From assembly GCF_001889165.1 (NCBI RefSeq), contig NZ_CP016020.1:744001-808000 (forward strand): a stretch of 64,000 bases of DNA, given 5' to 3'. Positions within the stretch are counted from its first letter, which is position 1; each line of letters opens with the position of its first letter. The notes below the pieces were generated by a model. It was not told the origin of the DNA and ran no database searches. It saw only the letters and a list, made by a program, of their open reading frames with translations. Position numbers and translations under genes: made by a program. This DNA is from Bacillus weihaiensis (GTDB lineage Bacteria; Bacillota; Bacilli; Bacillales; Bacillaceae). Shown here piece by piece: positions 1-7,749 of the stretch.

Positions 1-9
1 AGAGTCGCG

Positions 10-1623
10 ATGAATAAATACTTACAAACATTGGTGAAAAACGTACGTAAACAATTAGAAGCTTGGTTAAATGAACAAGAAGGGATTCACCATAGAGAGT
101 TATTTCGATTTCTTCACTCGATATCAGGTACAGCGGAAACAATTGGTTTTAGTGAAGCGGGGAAAATGGCTCGTTCATTAATGGAGAGCATCGATGAGAA
201 AGAGGATAAAGAGTGGACAAAGGAAGAGCTCCAATCCTTCCTCTTCCCTCTTATTTCAATCTTTTATCACGAGGAGTATTCTAATGTTGATGAAGTTATT
301 ACTAAAAAAGAGAATCTCGATGATCAAAAGCTCATTCTATTAATTGACGATGATACAGCCTTATTAATGTATTTAAAAGATGAATTAGAAAAAAACGGTT
401 GGGTTGTCATCGCTGTAGCAGATTCGGAACGAGCTATTCATTCTTATTATGATTTAAATCCTGATTGTGTCATTATTGATATTCATATGAAGGATAAAAA
501 TGGGTTAGAGGTTCTTAGCCATTTGAAGGAGCAAATGAATCAGCATTTTATTCCGACTATTATGATCAGTGTGGATAAGTCGAAAGAAATGAGAATGAAG
601 AGCTATGAGCTTGGTGCAGATGATTATATTCAGAAACCATTAGAAATGGATGAATTCATTGTTAGAATAACTAGACAGCTGGACCGTAAACAGGCCATTG
701 ATGATTTAATATTAGTGGATGAACTAACAAGAGTCTATAATCGAAAGTATCTTCCGCAGGTGTATGATCGATTAGTCAATCAATTACAAAGACACTATGA
801 AACATTCTCTATTGGAATGCTGGATTTAGACCACTTTAAATCAGTTAATGATACATATGGACATATTATTGGTGATAAAGTGCTGGCGAGCTTTGCTGAA
901 ATGTTAAAAAATACGTTAAGGTTAAATGATGTTGTTATTCGATACGGTGGGGAAGAGTTTATAGTATTACTTCCTGACACGAAGGCAGATGACGCAAAGC
1001 TTGTCCTTGATCGAATACTACAAGATTTTTCGAAGCAAACATTTGCTAAAAATGGAGAATCGTTCACATGCACATTTTCTGCTGGAGTTCATGAAGTGCA
1101 AGTACATGAATTGGATTTGACAAAGAATATTGAATTAGCAGATAGTGCATTATATGAGGCGAAACAGGCAGGGAGGGCACAGGTGAAAATTGTTCCTGTC
1201 ACGGAAGGAACTTATCTCAAAAAGCCTGTTCATCTTGGAATTATTGACGACGACCCAATTATTAGAACGATGTTAGAAGATTTAATGAGTAAAAGCAAGT
1301 TTACAGAACAGTTCAAGCTTGATATTCGTTCGTTTAAGGACGGTATGGAGTTTATGGAAAGTGATTGGCATACAATAAAAGATGAGCCTTATCTCATTAT
1401 ATTAGATGGAATGATGCCAAGAATGGATGGATTAGAGGTGCTGCAAAGCCTACGTAAAATGAGGTATCAAGAGCGTTTTACAATTATGATGCTGACTTCT
1501 AGAAAAAGTGATCATGATATCTCACGAGCACTTCAGCTTGGTGCAGATGATTATATTACAAAACCATTTAAGTTATTGGAGCTCGAAACAAGGCTAGGTC
1601 ATTTACTAAAGAGGATGAAATAA
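10..1623 (+). CDS. HPt-REC-GGDEF-REC diguanylate cyclase/response regulator
   Basis: Predicted cytoplasmic c-di-GMP synthase controlled by phosphorelay. Domains seen in order: an HPt-like helical domain (residues 1-90, candidate phospho-His36 in FLHSISGTAE), a REC domain (about 107-225, acidic DDD pocket, phospho-Asp157 in CVIIDIHM), a GGDEF domain (about 235-395, active site RYGGEEF near residue 311, inhibitory RxxD motif RLND at 303-306), and a second REC (about 408-535, Asp466 in LIILDGMM). The intact GGEEF and I-site suggest an active, product-inhibited cyclase; that is inference from the family. It is the first gene of an operon with a HEAT protein and a glycosyltransferase, with one base to the next start. 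The ribosome binding site lies at or before the window edge, so the start is less certain than the reading frame. Confidence 0.9.
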   Translation: MNKYLQTLVKNVRKQLEAWLNEQEGIHHRELFRFLHSISGTAETIGFSEAGKMARSLMESIDEKEDKEWTKEELQSFLFPLISIFYHEEYSNVDEVITKKENLDDQKLILLIDDDTALLMYLKDELEKNGWVVIAVADSERAIHSYYDLNPDCVIIDIHMKDKNGLEVLSHLKEQMNQHFIPTIMISVDKSKEMRMKSYELGADDYIQKPLEMDEFIVRITRQLDRKQAIDDLILVDELTRVYNRKYLPQVYDRLVNQLQRHYETFSIGMLDLDHFKSVNDTYGHIIGDKVLASFAEMLKNTLRLNDVVIRYGGEEFIVLLPDTKADDAKLVLDRILQDFSKQTFAKNGESFTCTFSAGVHEVQVHELDLTKNIELADSALYEAKQAGRAQVKIVPVTEGTYLKKPVHLGIIDDDPIIRTMLEDLMSKSKFTEQFKLDIRSFKDGMEFMESDWHTIKDEPYLIILDGMMPRMDGLEVLQSLRKMRYQERFTIMMLTSRKSDHDISRALQLGADDYITKPFKLLELETRLGHLLKRMK

Positions 1624-1624
1624 C

Positions 1625-2671
1625 ATGATCGAGGTTAGTCTAGTTTTTTTATTCGTGCTGTTTATTAGTTTGTTTTTCATTTTACTCACGTTATTTTTGT
1701 ATTTATTAATTGAAAAATATACACATAATGAATCGAAAAGAAAAATTGAAGCATACAAAGAACGCTATCGATTAGATATGTTCCACTATTTGCAAGATGG
1801 AGAGAAGTCTCCCGTTATTCCAACTGGTGAGAATGAGAAATTCATTGCGTTAGTGGAATTATTAAGTGATTATTCCAATGTTTTGGATAGTAAAGATGTC
1901 AGAACTAGAATTAGTGCATATGCGAAGGAATATTTAACGGATTATATAAAAAAACATCTTAAGAAAAGACGATGGAGTCTAAGGATGAATGCCTTATTTA
2001 CCATTGAAGATTTTCACATGATTCATCTATCAGACACTCTTCATCAAATGTATGAGAAACCTTACATTACATCAGCTGAAAGAACTCAAATCTTAAAGCT
2101 TTTTGCAAAATTTAATGATGAAAGAATAATTGAGTATTTAGTTTCATCAAAAGAAAATTTTTCGGATTTTGCAATTCTATCTACTTTATCTCATGTAGAG
2201 GAAGAGAGATTTGATGAGTTAGTCCAGCAGTTTCATCAGCTTGATAAACGAATTCAGTATATGATCATCGAAACAATAGGTAAGTTGCAATTGCTTACCT
2301 ATCGTGAGCTATTACAATCTCAATTACATTCAACAAATGAAGAAATGAGAATTCGAGCGTTAAAAGCATTTGCCAATACAGGTGCCCCCATTTCTCAAGA
2401 GATACTGGGTCAGTACTTTGATAATGAAAGTTGGCAAGTAAGAATGATGGCCGCAAAGGTTACAGGCGCACAAAAAATTACGGCCTTTACAGAACAGCTT
2501 ATTACCTTGTTATCTGATACAGAATATGTGGTTCGAGCGGAAGCTGCTAAAGCTATTACTCAATTTCAATTTGGTAAAAGTATGTTAAATAAGGTAATTG
2601 AAGAGACAGAGGATGGCTTTGCTAGAGATATGGCTCTTGAATGGCTTGAGAAGGAGCGTGGGTACAATTAA
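1625..2671 (+). CDS. Membrane-anchored HEAT-repeat protein
   Basis: 348 aa. One strongly hydrophobic segment at residues 5-28 (runs of F, L and I) should anchor it in the membrane with the rest in the cytoplasm. The remainder is made of about 30-residue helical repeats such as EEMRIRALKAFANTGAP and SWQVRMMAAKVTGAQK, which have the spacing of HEAT/PBS-lyase-like repeats. Such repeats usually bind proteins, so a scaffold role for the neighbouring glycosyltransferase or cyclase is inferred, not shown. The ATG follows the upstream stop by one base, with AGAGGATG as ribosome binding site. Its 3' end overlaps the glycosyltransferase reading frame, which points to translational coupling. Confidence 0.8.
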   Translation: MIEVSLVFLFVLFISLFFILLTLFLYLLIEKYTHNESKRKIEAYKERYRLDMFHYLQDGEKSPVIPTGENEKFIALVELLSDYSNVLDSKDVRTRISAYAKEYLTDYIKKHLKKRRWSLRMNALFTIEDFHMIHLSDTLHQMYEKPYITSAERTQILKLFAKFNDERIIEYLVSSKENFSDFAILSTLSHVEEERFDELVQQFHQLDKRIQYMIIETIGKLQLLTYRELLQSQLHSTNEEMRIRALKAFANTGAPISQEILGQYFDNESWQVRMMAAKVTGAQKITAFTEQLITLLSDTEYVVRAEAAKAITQFQFGKSMLNKVIEETEDGFARDMALEWLEKERGYN

Positions 2672-4070
2672 TTGGTCTCAAATAGTAGTTGCTGGAAGTT
2701 GGATTATTTTAATTTATATGGTCCTAATTGTCTTGGTGTATGGTACCATGCTGGTCATTTCTCTTTTGCAAATAAGAAAAGTATACGAATTAGATGATTT
2801 AGAACCATATGAGGACCTCCTTCAATCAGAATACACGAAGCCTGTTTCTATTTTAGTACCGGCTTATAATGAATCCGTTGGAATATATGGGACGATTCGT
2901 TCACTTATAAGTATCGAGTATCCAGAATATGAAATTATCATTATTAATGATGGGTCAACAGATGATACGCTTGAAAAGCTAATTGAAAAATTCAAGCTGA
3001 AGAAAGTAAAGCGAGTAGTACGACGTCAATTAGATACGAAAGAAATTCGAGAAGTCTATCAATCTGCCATATATGATAATCTGTTCGTATTAGATAAAGA
3101 AAATGGAGGAAAGGCTGATGCGTTAAATGCTGGAATCAACATGTCCAGATACCCATATTTTTGCTCTTTAGATGGTGACTCTATTATTGAACGTAATGCC
3201 TTCTTAAAGGTACTGAAGCCAATCATTGAATCGGATGATGAAGTGATTGCCTCAGGAGGTAGTGTCCGAATTGCAAATGGTTGTGATATTCAAAATGGGG
3301 AAATTATTCGTACCGGCTTGTCTACAAAGCCTCTTGTAGTCATGCAAGTTATCGAATATTTGCGAGCGTTTTTAACTGGGCGTATTGGTCTTAGTAGTAA
3401 TAATTTATTGTTAATTGTTTCGGGAGCATTTGGAGTATTCTCAAAGAAATGGGTTGTTGAAGCAGGTGGCTATGCTCACACAGTCGGTGAAGACATGGAA
3501 CTTGTCGTAAGACTCCATCGCATGATGAAGGAAAAGAAAGAGAAGAAAAAAATTATTTATGTGCCTGATCCTGTTTGTTGGACGGAAGCACCAGAATCAA
3601 TGAAATTCTTACGAAGACAACGAAAAAGATGGCATAGAGGTTTATTCGATAGCTTGTGGAAGCATAAGAAGCTTATGTTTAATCCTAAATATGGTTCGAT
3701 TGGTCTTTTTTCAATGCCTTATTTCTTTTTTATTGAATTTTTAGGACCCTTAATTGAGCTTCTTGGATATCTCATTCTTATCATTTCAATTTTTACAGGA
3801 AAGATTTATTTAGAATATGCCATTCTTTTCTTCCTGCTTTCACTTATTTATGGATCGATTTACTCAATGGCTGCCGTACTACTGGAAGAGTGGAGTATGG
3901 AGCGTTATCCCAAAGTGAAGCATTTTACCATATTATTTCTAGTATCTTTAACGGAAACATTTTGGTATCGACCATTGACCGTCATTTGGCGAGTGGAAGG
4001 TATGATTGAAATGTTATTTGGTAAAAAGGGTTGGGGAGAAATGGTTAGAAAAGGTGTGTCCAATGACTAA
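2598..4070 (+). CDS. Processive family 2 glycosyltransferase (beta-glycan synthase type)
   Basis: Predicted membrane polysaccharide synthase. An N-terminal TM segment (about residues 28-60) is followed by a GT-A domain with SILVPAYNES near 84, the DGSTDDT nucleotide-binding motif, SLDGDS near 192, GEDMEL near 297 and the processivity motif QRKRW near 342. Further TM segments lie at about 375-400, 405-430 and 450-470. This is the IcaA/HasA/BcsA arrangement; no PilZ domain is visible, so c-di-GMP is not sensed here in the BcsA way. The substrate cannot be told. The start is ambiguous: TTG 2598 gives the longest form, and ATG 2613 or GTG 2658 are alternatives; all overlap the HEAT gene, whose 3' end carries AAGGAG at 2651. 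Confidence 0.87.
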   Translation: MKRQRMALLEIWLLNGLRRSVGTINWSQIVVAGSWIILIYMVLIVLVYGTMLVISLLQIRKVYELDDLEPYEDLLQSEYTKPVSILVPAYNESVGIYGTIRSLISIEYPEYEIIIINDGSTDDTLEKLIEKFKLKKVKRVVRRQLDTKEIREVYQSAIYDNLFVLDKENGGKADALNAGINMSRYPYFCSLDGDSIIERNAFLKVLKPIIESDDEVIASGGSVRIANGCDIQNGEIIRTGLSTKPLVVMQVIEYLRAFLTGRIGLSSNNLLLIVSGAFGVFSKKWVVEAGGYAHTVGEDMELVVRLHRMMKEKKEKKKIIYVPDPVCWTEAPESMKFLRRQRKRWHRGLFDSLWKHKKLMFNPKYGSIGLFSMPYFFFIEFLGPLIELLGYLILIISIFTGKIYLEYAILFFLLSLIYGSIYSMAAVLLEEWSMERYPKVKHFTILFLVSLTETFWYRPLTVIWRVEGMIEMLFGKKGWGEMVRKGVSND

Positions 4071-7000
4071 AAAGAAAGTCTTATTAACAGTGTCGATTGT
4101 TGCGCTAGTCATCTTATTTACTTCCCCACTTTGGGTATGGCAAATGAAATCATCTAGTAGCCTTGATGTCCTCGTTATTGATAAAACTGTCCCTGACGAG
4201 AGTTATAGGGAGCATAAGGGGTTAATTTGGTTATTAAATCATCTGAAGCTTAAGAAACAAAACGATGAAGCTTATGATGTGCAAGAGGATTATGTTGGCT
4301 TTGTTCCTTCAGATAATCCACCTACATTTGATGTGAGAACTTTACCTGAAGACTTATCTCAATACGATCTTCTATATGTAGCAGATGGATATGGTGTGTA
4401 TGAGGATGAGTATGTAGGAGAAAACAGAGAAGGCAATCGCTCGGAGCTATTATATGGAGGAATTACTGAGGATGAAGTTAATCAGTTAAATACATCTTTA
4501 ATAGAAAACAATCAAACACTAGTTGCTGAATTTAATACCTTTGGTTCACCAACTGGACAGAAGGTACGGGATGCCTTTTACCATTTATTAAATCTTGAAT
4601 GGTCTGGATGGATGGGGCGTTATTTTACTGATTTAAGTAATGCGGAGGTTCCTGTCTGGTTAAAGGGAAATTATGAAAAGCAATACGGAGAGCCTTTTAC
4701 ATTTGAAGGAAGAGGCCTGGTTTTTGTAAATGACCAGGATAAAGTAATTGTTTTAACGGATGAAGAGTTAAGCGATAACCCAGTGTTGTTCTCTTTTACG
4801 GATGAAGGTCAGAAGCATTTTTCTATGCAAAACCAGCTTCAATACAATTATTGGTTTGATATAGTTGAGGCTAAAAATTCATCTGAAATACAAGCAACCT
4901 ATAAGCTCTCTCTTTCCAATAAAGCGGAGGAAATGTTGGCAAGTCAAGATATACCATTAGACTTTCCTGCCGTTATTCATCATCAAGACACATTATATGA
5001 CACTTATTACTTTGCGGGTGATTTTGTTGATCATGAAAAGGTTCCAGATCTCTATCAATTAAGTGGACTTAGATGGTGGCAACAACTCTTTTCATCTGAT
5101 GAAAAAGGAAGAACGGATGCTTTCTTCTGGAAAGTGTATCTTCCAATGATGGAAAAAATACTAACATCACAAGACCAAGCAAAAGGTAAGGAGAAAATAG
5201 TGGAACAAGAGGTTATGACAAAAGGTGAAGTAACCTATAACGGCTCTACTAATGATGAATACTTACAAGTGTATAAAAACGGAGCTTGGGAAGAGATACT
5301 TATTAAAGGCGTTAACATGGGTATTGCAAAGCCTGGAACATTTCCAGGAGAGACAGGTATTACGAAAGAAGAATATGCAAGATGGTTTGAGCAAATTAGT
5401 GAGATGAATGCAAACGCACTGCGCATATATACGATTCATCCTCCTGCCTTTTATCAGGCGCTTTATGAACATAATATAACAAGGGAAGATCCCCTCTATC
5501 TATTTCATGGAGTTTGGATAAATGAAGATAATTTTCTAAAGAAGATGGACGTTTATGATCCTGAATTTATCGAGGATTTTCAAGCCGAAATAAAACGAAT
5601 TGTGGATATTATCCATGGAAATGCCACAATTGAACCAAGAGAGGGTCATGCAAGCGGAACGTACAACCATGACTTATCCCCTTATTTATTAGGCTGGGTT
5701 TTAGGGATTGAGTGGGATCCTGAAGCTGTATACGAATCAAATGAGAAGAATAAAGCAAAGACATCCTTTGAAGGAGAATACTTCAAAGTTGAAAATGGTC
5801 AGGCATTCGAGACGTGGATGGCAGAAATGATGGATTTTACAGCTACGTATGAAGCGGATCGATACCAGTGGCAGCATCCTATGAGCTTCACAAACTGGGT
5901 AACGACAGACTTGCTGAAACACCCTGCAGAACCAAGTAAAGAAGAAGATTTAGTCTCAATAGATCCGAATAAAATTAAAACGAAAGATGATTTCTATGCA
6001 GGGATGTTTGCATCCTATCATATTTATCCTTACTACCCAGATTTCCTCAACTTTGAAGAGGAATATGTAGAATATGTTGATCATCGCGGTGAAAAAAATA
6101 ACTATGCGGGCTATTTACATGATATGAAAAACAATCATGATCTACCTTTAGTTGTTGCAGAATTTGGCGTACCGGCATCAAGGGGATTAACACATGAAAA
6201 TGTGTATGGCCTTGACCAAGGAAATCTTTCAGAAAAAGAGCAAGGAGAGTATGTAGTCAGGCTCTTTGAGGATATTGTAGAAGAAGGTATGGCAGGTGGA
6301 ATGGTCTTTTCATGGCAAGATGAATGGTTCAAAAGAACTTGGAATACGATGGAATATGATAATGAGGAAAGAAGACCGTACTGGAGTAATATACAAACAA
6401 ACGAACAAGCTTTTGGCCTGTTAAGCTTTGACCCTGACACGGAAGAGACAGAGTTCATTATTGATGGTAATCCTTCGGAATGGGAAACTAGAAAAGTCGA
6501 GCCTATATACAGTGGGTCTGAAGAGGATCCAATACAACAACTTTATGTGTCAAGTGATAGTCGTGGAATCTATTTGAGGTTTGATTACAAAGAAGATTTA
6601 GTAAACCAAGATAAATTCAACACCTATATAGCTTTAGATACAATTGAGAATCAGGGGCAATCAAAAATACCAAATGTGGATGGAATAGATATTTCAGGTA
6701 CTGACTTCTTAATTGAACTAAAAGGAGAAGAACAGTCAAGAGTGTTAATCGATAGTTACTATGACACGTATTATTACCACTATGGACAAATTCTAGGGAT
6801 GATTCCAAAGGTTTCTTATGCGAACCAAAAGAATAATGGTATATTCCATCAAATCAACTTAACTTTAAATAAAGAGTGGACGATAAATAAAGGAGAAGAA
6901 TCGATTTTCTCTCCATTTTCTAGCTATGAGACAGGAAAGCTATTATTTGCAAATGGAAACCCCGAAGTGGAAAATTCCAATACACTAGCTGACTTTTATC

Positions 7001-7311
7001 GAAAAGATGGAGTTCTTGAAGTACGAATTCCATGGCTCATGCTAAATGTAAAAGACCCTAGCCAGAAAGAAGTTATGGGAGATATATGGTCGGAAAAAGG
7101 CTTGGAGAGTGAAGCTACCATTGACGGAATATCTGCAAAAGTTGTAGTAGCTACTAATGATCAAGAAGTGATTCAACAGTCTTCTCCAAATGAATGGCTA
7201 TACTATACATGGGAAAACTGGCAAACACCTAATTTTCATGAGCGATTAAAAAAATCGTATCCAATGGTTCAAGAAGCTTATGATCGTATAGACATACAAA
7301 CGAAAAAGTAA
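4063..7311 (+). CDS. Membrane-anchored glycosidase with CBM9-like C-terminus
   Basis: 1082 aa from ATG 4063, chosen because AAAGGTG lies 7 bases upstream and the ATG overlaps the glycosyltransferase stop by 8 bases; a TTG at 4006 would add 19 residues. An N-terminal hydrophobic segment (about 5-25) exports and anchors it. Residues 30-390 form a domain I do not recognise, with features like the amidotransferase-like domains of some glycosidases. Residues 410-770 look like a TIM-barrel glycoside hydrolase of the GH2/GH5 clan: candidate acid/base Glu550 in LGIEWDP and nucleophile Glu700 in VVAEFGVPAS. Residues 795-1010 resemble a CBM9/DOMON-type beta-sandwich (IDGNPSEWE, GIYLRFDY). It probably trims or releases the polymer made by the upstream synthase (inference). 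Confidence 0.8.
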   Translation: MTKKKVLLTVSIVALVILFTSPLWVWQMKSSSSLDVLVIDKTVPDESYREHKGLIWLLNHLKLKKQNDEAYDVQEDYVGFVPSDNPPTFDVRTLPEDLSQYDLLYVADGYGVYEDEYVGENREGNRSELLYGGITEDEVNQLNTSLIENNQTLVAEFNTFGSPTGQKVRDAFYHLLNLEWSGWMGRYFTDLSNAEVPVWLKGNYEKQYGEPFTFEGRGLVFVNDQDKVIVLTDEELSDNPVLFSFTDEGQKHFSMQNQLQYNYWFDIVEAKNSSEIQATYKLSLSNKAEEMLASQDIPLDFPAVIHHQDTLYDTYYFAGDFVDHEKVPDLYQLSGLRWWQQLFSSDEKGRTDAFFWKVYLPMMEKILTSQDQAKGKEKIVEQEVMTKGEVTYNGSTNDEYLQVYKNGAWEEILIKGVNMGIAKPGTFPGETGITKEEYARWFEQISEMNANALRIYTIHPPAFYQALYEHNITREDPLYLFHGVWINEDNFLKKMDVYDPEFIEDFQAEIKRIVDIIHGNATIEPREGHASGTYNHDLSPYLLGWVLGIEWDPEAVYESNEKNKAKTSFEGEYFKVENGQAFETWMAEMMDFTATYEADRYQWQHPMSFTNWVTTDLLKHPAEPSKEEDLVSIDPNKIKTKDDFYAGMFASYHIYPYYPDFLNFEEEYVEYVDHRGEKNNYAGYLHDMKNNHDLPLVVAEFGVPASRGLTHENVYGLDQGNLSEKEQGEYVVRLFEDIVEEGMAGGMVFSWQDEWFKRTWNTMEYDNEERRPYWSNIQTNEQAFGLLSFDPDTEETEFIIDGNPSEWETRKVEPIYSGSEEDPIQQLYVSSDSRGIYLRFDYKEDLVNQDKFNTYIALDTIENQGQSKIPNVDGIDISGTDFLIELKGEEQSRVLIDSYYDTYYYHYGQILGMIPKVSYANQKNNGIFHQINLTLNKEWTINKGEESIFSPFSSYETGKLLFANGNPEVENSNTLADFYRKDGVLEVRIPWLMLNVKDPSQKEVMGDIWSEKGLESEATIDGISAKVVVATNDQEVIQQSSPNEWLYYTWENWQTPNFHERLKKSYPMVQEAYDRIDIQTKK

Positions 7312-7313
7312 CC

Positions 7314-7363
7314 TTTAAATACCCAGACGTTGCTCTTATGCTATATGGTCTGGGTATTTTAAA
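7314..7363 (+). terminator. Hairpin between glycosidase and response regulator genes
   Basis: A nearly perfect 15-bp inverted repeat (TTTAAATACCCAGAC at 7314-7328 against GTCTGGGTATTT at 7348 onward) begins just after the glycosidase stop. The T-run is short (TATTTT), so it may be a weak terminator that partly separates the biosynthetic genes from the downstream REC and kinase genes. Confidence 0.55.
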
Positions 7364-7383
7364 CAAAAGGGAGGAAAAAAGGT

Positions 7384-7749
7384 ATGGCAAGAATTTTACT
7401 TGCAGAGGATGAAGAAGTATTACGTATGCTTGTCGTCGATACTCTTGAAGACGAAGGATACACAATAGATGAAGCATGTGATGGGGAAGAGGCTTACAAC
7501 TTAATTAAAGAGAACGAGTATGATTTGCTTTTATTAGATTACATGATGCCAGTGTATACAGGTCTAGAATTAATTGAAATGATACGGAAAGATAACAATC
7601 AAACGCAAATCATGATGTTAAGTGCCAAGAGCCAATCCTCTGATCAACAAAAAGTGCTAGATGCAGGGGCAAATTATTTCATGTCAAAACCTTTTAGTCC
7701 TATACAGCTTGTTCAAAGAATTGAGGAGATATTAGGGGATGCTGAATAA
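7384..7749 (+). CDS. Single-domain (CheY-like) response regulator
   Basis: 121 aa, only a receiver domain: acidic pocket EDEE at residues 7-10, phospho-acceptor Asp in LLLLDYMMP near residue 53, a Ser in MLSAKS and Lys in MSKPFSP. There is no output domain, so it should act as a shuttle or by binding a partner. GGGAGG precedes the ATG. Its stop overlaps the start of the hybrid kinase, so the two form a translationally coupled pair. A phosphate path from the kinase through this protein to the HPt/REC cyclase at the operon start is a reasonable inference. Confidence 0.92.
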   Translation: MARILLAEDEEVLRMLVVDTLEDEGYTIDEACDGEEAYNLIKENEYDLLLLDYMMPVYTGLELIEMIRKDNNQTQIMMLSAKSQSSDQQKVLDAGANYFMSKPFSPIQLVQRIEEILGDAE

